Assembly (NCBI GenBank): GCA_015179025.1
Contig: WHUX01000071.1
Location: forward strand, 1-64,000
DNA from: Terfezia claveryi
Taxonomy: Eukaryota > Ascomycota > Pezizomycetes > Pezizales > Pezizaceae
DNA: 64,000 nucleotides
Reading direction: 5' to 3'
Of this stretch, positions 1 to 10,601 are shown one piece after another. The notes under the pieces were generated by a model that saw only the letters and a program-made list of their open reading frames with translations, was not told the origin of the DNA and did no database searches. A program made the position numbers and the translations under genes. Positions within the stretch are counted from its first letter, which is position 1. The number at the start of each line of letters is the position of its first letter.

Positions 1-2274
1 CTCTGGATCTGTTAAGCAAGCTTCACACTTTGAATGCCTTACCTGCTCTTCTCTTCAGTTATGATCGCTCGATGTGCGATACTCTCTGTTTAAGTCTCGT
101 CAAACAACTAGTCAAATATGAGAAACGATGGCGTGAGAACAGCAAGGAGTGGAAAAAGAAGGTCACAGAGAAAGAGTTATATATGAAGCGGAAGGAAGAG
201 GCTGACCGCAGGTCAGTTAAAGTGAAGAAAGTGGTGAAGAAGAAGGGTGGAGATGATGAACAGGATGACATAAAGGAGCAGAAGGATATGGATAGCAGAG
301 GAGATGATGCATTTGCGGCAATTGCTACTTTTGACCCGGAGGCGCCAAGTGAACAGTTCTCGTTTGCTGGAAGAAGAAATATCTCGAAGGAAGACTTGGA
401 GATTGATCTAGCAAAGCTGAAAAAAGCAGACGTTGGAGATGACTTTATTGAGGGTCTGAGGCGAGGTGTGGGAATTCATCATGCTGGGTTGTCACGACCG
501 TTGAGGGAATGGTAGGCCTTTCTTTGCTGCTCCATTTCTGATATATCTTGATTTACTAATTTGTCCCTAGTGTCGAACGTCTCTTCCGTAAAGGGTACCT
601 CCGCGTGGTGATAGCAACTGGTACACTGTCTTTGGGTATCAACATGCCTTGTGCAACGGTTGTGTTTGTCACAGACGACGTCAGACTTACCCCACTCAAC
701 TTCCGACAAGCTGCTGGTCGTGCTGGTCGTCGTGGATTCGATCTCCTCGGTAATGTCATCTTCCATGGGCTTCCATTGGAACGTACACGACGTCTCATAA
801 ACAGCAATCTACCCTCCCTCATGGGACACTTCCCCACCAGTACCACACTGATTTTGCGCCTATTCACCTTACTCTATGGATCAAATAATGCCCCATCCGC
901 AATATCTACTGTCACCTCCCTTTTATCCCAAACTCGAATATCTCTTGACAGTGGTGGAGGGGACTTTAGAGACCAAGTCATCTATCACATACGCTTTTCG
1001 ATTGAGTACCTTCAACGGATGAACCTCCTCAGTTCCACTGGCGAACCGACGAATTTTGCAGCGCTAACAGCTCATCTATATCATACTGAACCAAGCAATT
1101 TCCTATTTAACGTGCTCATGCGGGAAGGGATTTTCCACAATATTTGTGCACCACTCTCGGTCCCCAGCAAGGAAAACTTCGATCCTGAGGCGCTTACACT
1201 GGAGGTGAACAGGAAGCTGCTAATTGTTCTGGCTCACATATTCGGAAGAGTACCTTTCCGGAAGTCGGATAACGTGGAGTTGTGGGGGGCGAATTCAAAG
1301 TCATTGGTGCTGTTACCGGATTTGCCGCAAGATGCTGCGGAAGTTCTGAGGAAGCACAACGAAGAGTCGTTGAAGGTTTTCTCGAAGTATGTTGTGACGT
1401 ATGCAGCACGGCATAAGAAAGGGAAGAAGGCGGATATCCTTCCATATAGCGAAAGGGCGTTTGGAGCAAAGATTGAGGTTCCTACCCCCCAGTTCCTCAA
1501 GCCCCTGGAGCCTGTTTGTGCGAGATCGCCCTTTGTGGCTTTATCTGGATATTCGGATGCGTTCACGTCAATCCCAGAGTTGGACTCCACTTGTCGGGAT
1601 GATATATTGCTCGAAGCCTCAGGCCTACCTTACCTTGCCGTCGATGGTGTCAGGCTTAACGCATACATATATGACTTCCTCCAACACGGAAGTTTGAATG
1701 AACTGGTTGTTGCAAACCATATCAGGAAGGGTGACATTTGGTTTATGTTGAATGATTTCAGTAAGGTATTGGCTACTATTATCACCACGTTGAAGAACCT
1801 TGTTAGTGTAGGGCCTGAAGGGGAGATGCGCATGGGTGATGTTGCCGTCGGACGTGGTATCGGGAGGATATCCTTGAGGAAGTAATAGCCGCTGCAGAAA
1901 CCAATGCGGGAGGAAATGTCACCACGCCGTCCTCCACGAAGTTGCCCATTGGGAGGAAGAAACCAAAAGCGAGCTGGGATGATGAGGATGCAAGGGACGT
2001 TGGAACCAATAGCAGTCTGGGACTTGATGCGGATGAGGAAGGAGATGAAGATGAGGAGATCTTTGCAGATGCAGAAGGGGATACGGATAGGCAGGCGCTG
2101 CTGAAAGTATTGAAAGGGTTTGTGAACTTGCAACAGGAGTTTAATGATAAGTTTAGAGCAACATTTGCAACGAAGAAGGATGTACAGAGAGCGAGGAAGA
2201 AGCTTTTGGATGCACAAAGGGCGGCGAACCCGACGTTGGTGAAGGAGAAGAAGCCGAAATTGAGACTGAGGTAG
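1..2274 (+). CDS. DDX60/Ski2-like DExH-box RNA helicase, C-terminal part (5' end outside window; one frameshift)
   Basis: This is the C-terminal half of a superfamily 2 RNA helicase of the DDX60/Ski2-like type, a group linked to RNA surveillance. The reading frame is open from base 3, so the start lies outside the window. An intron spans 512-570 (GTAGG..CCCTAG) and joins the segment ending HHAGLSRPLREW to one starting CVERLFRKGYL. Motif V (ATGTLSLGINMP) and motif VI (QAAGRAGRRG) are intact just after it; the rest matches the long DDX60 C-terminal region, including DFSKVLATIITTLKNL. The frame then closes at 1885, while an acidic then basic tail continues in another frame to a stop at 2272-2274. 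The two frames overlap only between 1840 and 1885, too little for an intron, so one base seems to be missing near 1861. Either a sequence error or an inactivating mutation would explain it. Family call is firm; the exact orthologue is not. Confidence 0.85.
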
Positions 2275-4161
2275 ATGGTCTGTTTGGGATGAGTGGTATG
2301 GACTGATTTGCTTTTGAGTTTGACTCTATTTACGTTCTTTGGGCTTCGTAGGGAAAAGAATTACCATGTGGGACCTTATTGCTTATTTGAAATATAACAA
2401 TTTTCCGTCAGCTTCCGTCGTCGTTTCGTAATTTTGTTGTCGCGGCGAGAGTTGAGAATGGCTGCCGCCAATCCGAAAGTCCCTCTTTTTTCTTTTACAT
2501 AAATATATGGAAAAAGTAAAAAGGTGCTGCAGCATATACCCCACCCCAATCTCCATATGTACTCTTCTGATTCAATAAAAGAAAGTAGAGGGACAAAATT
2601 TTTACACTAAAAAGGAGGTCCTCCTCCGCCGCAGGCCTCCCGCTCAACCTTGGAACTTTAATACACATATTTAGATCTATAAAATCACTTCTCCTTTAGT
2701 ATTTCTCTCTCCAGCGGGGAGAAAGGCAAAAAAAGATAAGCGATGCAGCTAGCTCACTTATATTTTAGATCTAAATTAATTCAATGATATTATAGCTGTA
2801 GCTGTAGCGTGATTAACCCAATATTCTGAATAACTTATGCCAATATAGTGTGATATGGACAGCTTACATGCTGAGGAGTGGATGCCATATTGAACATGCT
2901 TCCATCCGCTGTGTATAATACTATGCATGGTTTTCAACCCTTCCCACATTCTCCAGCTAGGCTCTATTCTCCCCGTGCAAACCTACACGCATACGTCTAC
3001 TTATGCAAAAGTTCAATACACTAACTGACTCCCATTGCCATGACCCATGCTTCCTCTACTAGAACTGGAAAGTTTCCATTTACCGTAAAAACTTGATAGT
3101 TAGACAGTACTCGATTTCTCTTAGGTCCGAGACAGGTGTCTTACAATTGAGTACTCTCCTACCTTACATAAGTACTTACTAACAAGCCTGCCTCGGCCCC
3201 TGTGCCCCTGGCCGTACATACCTACCTCGCTCATGGGGTCTACTCCCCGAGTTTACAGTAATTCTAGGTTGGGCCCTAACGACTAGCCGCTCAATTGGTG
3301 GTTCAGGGGGGGGGATTGGGTTTCTTCGCCCTACTGGTACTGTCATCTGTATCATGAAAAATGTGGAAACGATCCAAATCTATCGATTATCTGTCCTTGT
3401 TTGGAGTAATTTCCTGTTCACATGACCTGTCTGCCGTATCCGTAGGGTCTGGGCCGGTACCATCAGAATCTAGAATAGGCCCACTGATTGAGTACCCTCC
3501 CTTCGAGCCCTGGGATATTTGATTTCATGGTCTCCAGATCCATCAAATGCAACCACAATTCCGCTTGCTGGTGGTGCGCCAATGCTTTATTTTCCTCTGA
3601 TAGAATGTAATGCTTTATTAGGAATCAGCCCATGGCGTTTGTGGCGCAATACGGTTCCTTTGTCTTTTCGTTGGTTTACTTTATTCAAAACGTCTTTGTT
3701 GCCCAGTCTAGCGACGTTCTTTCCTTATTTGCGGGGTCTTGACATATGCAAGCCTGCGCAGGGCGTCCCTATGGTATTGCTATTGGGTTCTGTGTTACCT
3801 TTAGATCTATACTATAAAGTGCATTCTCTGGCCCTCTTCGGTTATACCGTAGCTTACGGTTGGAGAAAACAAAAAAGGTATCCTTTATTGACTACGTTAA
3901 GCTCTTCACATCTCTCCTTTAATATACTTCAACTGCAAAAAAAAAATCTACTGGGGGTAGGCCATCCATAGGATGCGTCTCGGACTGTGCCGGATCAATG
4001 TTTCCTTCATACAGATTTATCGACGCATCTAAAAAGCTGAAGCTGGGAGTTGGTTGTATCTAGGAGTATAACGTTTGAAACAGCCTTGATAATGCAACAT
4101 TAGGTGTTGTTATCTGGTCAAGAAAGGTTATGACTATGGGAATAGAAATATAGCGTACCAT
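2275..4161. other. intergenic, no gene recognised
   Basis: No conserved protein, RNA gene or clear repeat is seen here. An open frame of 150 codons at 3519-3971 has no recognisable domain, no clear promoter and unremarkable composition, and I do not call it a gene. Confidence 0.5.
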
Positions 4162-4298
4162 GGCCAACACTGCCCTGTTCTATGTCATGACCATCATGAC
4201 CTACTACCCAGGTTTCCAGGTGGTCATCATGGTCCCCCCTAACGTTTTTAGAAAAAAAGGCCAACACTGCCCTGTTCCATGTCATGGCCATCATGACC
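4162..4298 (+). repeat. 5'-truncated SINE-like copy between 40-bp direct repeats
   Basis: Two direct repeats, 4162-4201 and 4259-4298, match at 38 of 40 bases. Between them sits a short stretch (4202-4258) that matches the core of the SINE-like family found elsewhere in the window (GGTTTCCAGGTGG, then CATCATGGTCCCC) and ends in an A-rich tail. The arrangement resembles an insertion flanked by its target duplication, but 40 bp is unusually long for that, so a segmental duplication is an alternative. Confidence 0.55.
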
Positions 4299-4471
4299 CA
4301 AGCTGCTGTGGCCCGAATACAGACCGCTATAACCTGGAACTAAAATGCCAGTACCCCCCCCACCTCATAGCCTAACACATGAGCACCTGAATACACAATA
4401 GAATCCACATTCACATTTACAACTACAGCTTACCCCTACATACACACACACATACATACAATTTGAATACA

Positions 4472-4855
4472 ATGGCCCGGCAAGCAAAAGGCACAAAGAA
4501 AGCCAAAAAGCCCGACAAGCAAGGGCCACTTGGTGTTGCAGTTATCACTGCTTCTTCATCCAGCCCAAGCTCGCGTATAAACTGGCGTATGCATCTACAT
4601 CTACCAGCAGCTCCGGTTGCGATCCCGCCCGCGCCTGCGGGGCCAAGACCGCATCTTCCGCAGCGAGCCCCTGCGAATTCAACAGCCACTGCACGCCGTG
4701 CAGCACAGGCTGCGCGAGCGGCGGCCATGGCAGCACAAGACGCGTGGGATATCCAACAACGAACACATGATAATGCGGTTGCGTATAATAATGGTCAGCG
4801 GCGGAGTGGACGGGCTAAGGCAAGGCCCAAAAGACTGCTAGATGAGAAGGATTGA
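4472..4855 (+). CDS. small basic low-complexity protein, hypothetical (127 aa)
   Basis: I do not recognise this protein. The start is the ATG in ACAATGGCC at 4472, which has a good fungal context. The product is rich in Ala, Arg, Pro and Lys: a Lys-rich N-terminus, a Pro/Ala-rich centre with repeated PAP and PAGPRP turns, an Ala/Arg stretch around residues 75-95 that could form a helix, and a basic C-terminus with RRSGRAKARPKR. There is no signal peptide or membrane segment. The GC-rich composition differs from the AT-rich flanks, which supports coding. It could be a nuclear or nucleic-acid-binding protein, or a chance GC-rich frame. Confidence 0.35.
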   Translation: MARQAKGTKKAKKPDKQGPLGVAVITASSSSPSSRINWRMHLHLPAAPVAIPPAPAGPRPHLPQRAPANSTATARRAAQAARAAAMAAQDAWDIQQRTHDNAVAYNNGQRRSGRAKARPKRLLDEKD

Positions 4856-5854
4856 GGAGGTTCTGTTGCCAGAGCCTGATGATGAATGAATGAATCTTAC
4901 TTCTTTTTTTTGGATTTTTTATAATTCATTACTCGTATTCTAAACTTAATCAGACCTATGACGAGAGACTGCATCTTCAGGTTGATTGCCACCAACCCCA
5001 AGGCCGGTCCAAAAGGAGCCTATATTTCGTGCGTGTTACTTATATCCCTATAAAGTTGTTGGGTTCGGTTGGGTTAGGAATAGGAAGAATTAGATTACGT
5101 ACAGAAGAGACCTCGAGAGGGTGTAGGGTTAGGTTAGGGTTAAAGGGGTTGCTTATCGTAGGAAGGACCTGTTTAAAGACAATGAGAAGTTATTGAGCGC
5201 TTTGGTCAGGGATAGGGGGTATAGAAATTTGTTCAGGGCGTCGACGATTTAGTAAGCCATCAGATAGTCTAAATGAGTACTCTAAATTCAATAGACTTCC
5301 CAAGGATTGAGGGTCGTCCTGAAAGCTTTGAGATTGGGGTCCTTCGTCATATAACCTACCCAGCGCTACTTACTTGTCTAGCCAGAGTTCTGGTACCCCG
5401 ACACCCTGACTTTTACCTTTACATCTTACCTCGAACGCTCAAAGTTTAATATAGGTATTCTTTTGATATGCCATGTTAAGAAAAACAATGAATTTCTCTG
5501 TCGGAGGAAAGATAGGATAGGATGAGTGAGTTTGTATGCGGGAACCTATTGTCCAACCAGATTCTAATACTTGATTATAATTCAGGGTGGGCACTAAACA
5601 AGAATATATGCCTTTCCCCGCCACGAATATTTCAAGAACAAGGTATTTTAAAGAGCTGCGTGGGGTTGTCCCAAAATGGCAGCCACTACCTTATTGGGTG
5701 GTCCACTTATGGAAATACCCTGGCGCCCCTGTATAAGTGCCAATGTCATATTCTACGACAGCTCTTACTCTTCATGATATACTTACATATGTTGAAGGGG
5801 AACTCGGTAAATGAGCTGTTTGGGTGTTGTGGAGCATGGGTTACGATTTTTTCC
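4856..5854. other. intergenic with telomere-like tract
   Basis: No gene recognised. Apart from TTAGGG-like repeats near 5123-5142 and related GGGTTNGG motifs near 5058-5080, nothing stands out. Confidence 0.5.
5123..5142 (+). repeat. interstitial telomere-like repeat
   Basis: The stretch reads TAGGGTTAGGTTAGGGTTAA, two or three degenerate units of the TTAGGG repeat that caps chromosomes of filamentous ascomycetes. It is short and could be chance, a telomere-capture scar, or part of a repeat. Confidence 0.45.
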
Positions 5855-5983
5855 TTTTTTTTTTTTTTTTTTTTTAAAATACTTGTTACTCCTATGCGGC
5901 CCCGTCAGGAGGGCCATGAGGAGCCACCCAGAAACCCGGGTGGATTCAAGGGTGAGGCAAGTTAATCTGCCAGACCCGTGCGA
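5855..5983 (-). mobile_element. SINE-like repeat copy 1 (minus orientation)
   Basis: Read on the minus strand, this copy starts CACGGGTCTGGCAG, passes TTAACTTGCC and the family core CCCGGGTTTCTGGGTGG, and ends GGAGTAACAAGTATTTT followed by a run of about 20 A (the T tract 5855-5875). It is close to full length. No clear target duplication was found. Confidence 0.7.
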
Positions 5984-7351
5984 GCTAAATACAAACAATA
6001 ACTCAAACTGGGACGAGGCCCCATGCTGTCGGATGCATCCCTCAATGAAAAAGTCAGACATATATATTCATTCCTGCATAAAATAGGTCTTTCCTCCAGA
6101 AATCCCTACAGTGTGCATGTCCAACTATTCGCATGAGCGGAGATTGCATCTCGAAATCCTTGTAGGCATAGATATCAATGCGAGACTCTGACCCCCTTGC
6201 CATTGCACCAGACTTTCCATGATGACTCCTTCTGATCAGTATTACCATAAACCACCTGTTTGACCGTCTAAAGCTGTAACGTTAGTTGATAGGTAGACTT
6301 GTATACCAATGTCAGCTGTGGTTGATGGATACTCGTGACCAGAGCTAGGTAGGTACATAGTAGGTTATACATGCTGTCGTGGGCAAGCCATGAGCTACGG
6401 GGTGGGGTGTAGGCGAGAGTGTGAACCAAGAGGTTGAAAGGCTGCGCCGAAATCTGGTAGACGGTTTTGCGTTGTACCGGGACTGATTATGAAAGATATT
6501 GATCTCGTTCCCGTAGTCTCGGCACCCGACTGTCGAGCGTTCCCGGGCTCGAGAATGATCACGAAAAGTAATTATAGATTAATAATTAGATACTTCTCCT
6601 TTCAGTTATGTGTCTATTCTTCCTCAAGCTCTCGATATTTTCGCGAAGCCGAGCTCCACGACCACGACCGCCACATTGCGAGCGTACGCCAACGGCGATG
6701 TTCAGCTCGTTATCGTACCCCCTCCCCCCCTCGCTAGCTGATCCACCCTCACTACCGTATCTATGAAACTGAACCTCGCACCAACAACAATCAATTCCTA
6801 CCTTCTGACAAAGCTCCAACTCTCATTGCTTCCATCTTCTCTGATCTCTCAAAACCTGTCTCCAATCTAGACATCATCAGATTTTCAGGTGTCATCCCCT
6901 GATAGTCGAGCAATATTTGTATTCATGAAACTCAATTCTAAACGTCTCGAACTCTACGTCATCAGCCCCACAAATCTTATAGGTCATACATCCGGACGTT
7001 GCCAATTAGGCTGAGTTATATGCGTACAGCTAAATCGTATGCAGGGCAGGACAGGATCTTTAAGTTATGGAGCCCCAGGGGTAAATTCAAGAATCGATCA
7101 TGGGTACAGTATCAAGGGCTCGGATTGGTGAGTTACCTAGTGGATCGGAGTTGCACTAGGAAGTCAGGCGGGGTGAGGGTATATTTGAAGGGGTTCGTAG
7201 AGGAGGTGGTGGTGGTGGATGATCTCTAGATGTGCCCTATGCAAGTAATATACTACATAGTCAGGTATACAGTAACATCTATAGTAATTTTATAGAGAAC
7301 AGAGTTTCACCTATGTGTTTTTCATATTGTGGAAGCAGACTTTCACCCACC
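5984..7351. other. intergenic, no gene recognised
   Basis: A pyrimidine-rich, GC-rich patch at about 6610-6740 contains open frames on both strands but no recognisable domain. Nothing else was seen. Confidence 0.45.
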
Positions 7352-7485
7352 TTTTTTTTTTAAAAAAAAAATAGTCATTACTCTGTACTCATATATGATC
7401 CGAGTACAGAGTAAGGGGACCATGATGAGCAACTCAGAAATCCGGGTAATTCAGGACAAGGCAAGTTAATCTGCCAGGCCCGGTG
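7352..7485 (-). mobile_element. SINE-like repeat copy 2 (minus orientation)
   Basis: On the minus strand it begins GCACCGGGCCTGGCAG, continues TTAACTTGCCTTGTCC and reaches the family core, then the T/A-rich tail at 7352-7370. Unlike other copies its 3' part contains an 11-bp palindrome (ACTCTGTACTC..GAGTACAGAGT at about 7379-7412). Confidence 0.7.
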
Positions 7486-8701
7486 CTTATACAATATACC
7501 GGAACATAAAACATAACATAAACTCGAGTGCCAAAGGCAAATGCGAATATAAGACGAGACGATAAACCCAAGAGCCCAGCCGAGTTTTACCCACCATGAA
7601 GCGGCTAACAAATTTGCAAACGGGATACGTAGGTCTCGTTTCTTTAGAGTATGATCACAGATGATGCGTTATATGTATAAATAACTGAATAGAATCATTA
7701 CTTATATATGGATGGGAACTTGCAATTGGCCAGTTATGCTGGGGAAAAGAGACGGGCCGGCTTCCCTGCAAGTCAGTGTAGTATGTTTGTAACAACTCCT
7801 TATGAACCCGCCTAAGGAAGTTCTTTTGGCGACGAGATCTCGTCGGAAAGTACTTATATTTAATTATTCTATGGGAGCTGAGGGCTCCCTGGCACCTAGT
7901 GCGGTCAAATATACATACATTACCTTTTATTCATTTTTCGAGCTCACGACCGATCGCTTTAGTCTATGGGAGGGGCTGGACCGCAACCTACTGGCTGGTT
8001 ACTTACATTGAAGCCCGACATAATGAACCCTCTCCGGATCGGACCGGAAGGGTTGCTTATACATATCCGAGCGCATTTGATGAGGCAAATCTGGGATTTC
8101 TCTTAGCCACTGTTTGATATCCTGATAGGTATCATTGCATTTTTTTTGGACACCATGCCTGGCATGTTTGATCTCTTTGGTGGCATGGTAGAGGTGGGAG
8201 GGCAACCAGATGAAAATTCATCTTGCGAGAGCTAAGATAATTAAGCAAAATAAGCTTGCATGTCAAACTTTGATGAGAACTGTTTGAAATTTGCAAGGAA
8301 GTGGTTACTACTGCGGGGGTGGGTGGCTCAACCCACTAAGCGAATACTTAAGAAACCTGCTTATAATGACGGTTCCTATTTACTCATATACAATTCTGGC
8401 GGGAGCTGGAGACACTTTTTGTTATAATGGGAGTTGCTTATATCGAGACTTCACTGTATAACTAGCACTAACTGAGTAGGAACTCTGCAGAGAAGTTTAG
8501 GAGTGTGCAGATAAGAATTCAAAAGCCAATTTGGCGTTGGTTTTTACCACCGTAGCAGGAGATGCAGGGGCGCGCGTGTGAAATGACAAGGAGGAGCTCC
8601 AGGTTGCGTATGGGGTGTCTAAGGACCTCTGATAGTCTGATGAGATTGGTTAGATCCTAGGCTCGCACTTGTATTTATATAACACCACTGGACAGATCCG
8701 C

Positions 8702-8723
8702 TAGTCTGGTGCCAACCAGACTA
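8702..8723. repeat. palindrome related to the TAGTCTGGTTGGCAC repeat end
   Basis: TAGTCTGG and CCAGACTA face each other across six bases. The right half matches the inverted repeat end seen at 42313-42327, so this may be two joined ends left by an excised or deleted MITE. Confidence 0.4.
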
Positions 8724-8736
8724 AGATCCGCAAACA

Positions 8737-8766
8737 TTGACGTTGACGTTGACGTTGACGTTAACG
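8737..8766 (+). repeat. TTGACG hexamer microsatellite (5 units)
   Basis: Four perfect TTGACG units are followed by one variant TTAACG. Confidence 0.85.
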
Positions 8767-9066
8767 TTGGGCGATCGAACGTGCACGCTAGACCGAGTAT
8801 TGACTGAACATCAGAACAGGACAGGACAGAGCTACAAGTTGATGATTAATCAAGAGTACATACGAAGATCCGTAGGCCTTGTTCTATACTTAATTGGAAA
8901 AGGGAAGATACCTGGGGTACATCAAAAATATACTTTAAAACCCGGCAATCTTAAACTGCTAAGTATCACTTCAGTCTGATTATCTCCTGCCAGTCAAATG
9001 GCCATTTTATTGCGAAGTACCCGTTTAATTTGTTTACCCACGTTACCGATTTCCCAAGGCTTTGTA

Positions 9067-9086
9067 ATATATATATATATATATAT
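9067..9086. repeat. AT dinucleotide microsatellite
   Basis: Ten uninterrupted AT units. Confidence 0.9.
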
Positions 9087-9920
9087 TGTGGAGGCTAAAG
9101 CATTTGCGAACGTATTGCACCAGTTACCATGTAGATTTACTCTAAAACTGGTAGTATATTTTTCTTTCATGCTGGGGAAAGATAATGGAGATAGCCTCGA
9201 CATATACCACCATGAATTAAGTGTTTTACATAACCCCTGTATACCGTATATAAACTTCCCGCCAAGCCAAGAGGATACATGATGTATTCAATTCTAAAAT
9301 ATCAAGGATGTAACATCTACAGATACCTATTTTTCCCCAACCACATGCTGTCCGATTTCAGGCTACACGCGGGTAAATTCGGCTTTTTTTTGGCAATTGT
9401 CGAACTGGATCCGGAAGCCGTAACGGAAATCATTCTGGACCCAGTCTCATGCTTTGGACTTATTTGAATAGCTGTGATAGGGCTATGGTACAGTTTGATT
9501 AGCACTCAACTCTATAATAAACTTGAATACATTTGTCTGTGCCACCTGCACGACCTTCTTTAAACCCAGACCTTTGTTGTTCGCAAGTCTTTTTGGTTTG
9601 CGTCGGGTGCCACTGATAAGGCGGGAACCCGATTGCTGTAAGCAGCTTGAGGGGGGGTTGGTGCACATTCACGTACCTGTTTGAGATATCGACTAATGTA
9701 TTGGCTACTGAGCAGTAGGTCTGGTAGGTACTTATGTATTATACGTAGTATATAAACAAACAAATAAGTTAGATATTCATATTTTGTATTACATAAACAC
9801 AATTAGCTGGTACATAGCTGGTTATAGCTTTAATAATATTTAGGGATCACCTTAGTTCTACGAAGCTAAGCGAATATCGCTAGAGTCTACACACCCGCAA
9901 CTGGCCGTCCCCCAAGCCAG

Positions 9921-9982
9921 ACCAGCCCTCCTACAACCGCAATCCCAGACGACCAGCCCTCCTACAACCGCAATCCCAGACG
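9921..9982 (+). repeat. 31-bp tandem duplication
   Basis: Two identical head-to-tail copies of a 31-bp unit, 9921-9951 and 9952-9982, beginning ACCAGCCCTCCTAC. Confidence 0.9.
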
Positions 9983-10601
9983 CGACAGCGCTTTGTCTCG
10001 GGATACATATTGTGCAGAAACCCTGATAACAACTATGAGCGGTCGAGCATAGTCTTGTGGCGTTATTTCGATGTCGGGTGGTGACGGCAATTTTAAGATG
10101 GCGGATAGGAATGTCGCAACAGGGACCAAGTTCATTCTGGGGGGTATTTAAGGAGGGACTTGGGATCATATCAAATTGTGGTGGCTGTATTCAGATCACG
10201 TTCCTGGACGACCACGACACATCTGGCATTATCACGAGTAACCCAAGGTCTCTAGTTGGAGGTATATTATAAAAAGGTGAGTTTATGAGGTTACATACTT
10301 GTCCTTTGATTGTGGATGTTCCTGAGAGGTGGAATGGAACTCATTCGTTAACGTTTTCTGTACTTCTTAGTCGTTTGCCATACGAACTCATTGACTACCT
10401 CTCAATATACCTCACAATTTAAGCAGACTCCCCCATAATTCGCCTCCACCGTTAACGCGGTGACGTTTTCGTGACACTGTCCTCACCAGTGAAACCACTA
10501 TTACCTCTACCCCCCCGACGAGCGTACGGTAGCCCTCGTAGCTGCCGAACCTCCTCTCCCCCTCCTCCCCCCCTCCTCCCTTTCCTATCCTCAACTCAAC
10601 G

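Larger units (their letters stand above)
7486..10601. other. intergenic with short repeats, no gene recognised
   Basis: No conserved gene. It holds a palindrome at 8702-8723, a TTGACG hexamer array at 8737-8766, an AT dinucleotide run at 9067-9086 and a 31-bp tandem duplication at 9921-9982. The last 150 bases before 10602 are pyrimidine-rich, as expected for the promoter and leader of the P450 gene. Confidence 0.5.

Noticed and set aside
3519..3971. Open frame of 150 codons
   Set aside because: No recognisable motif and no supporting context.
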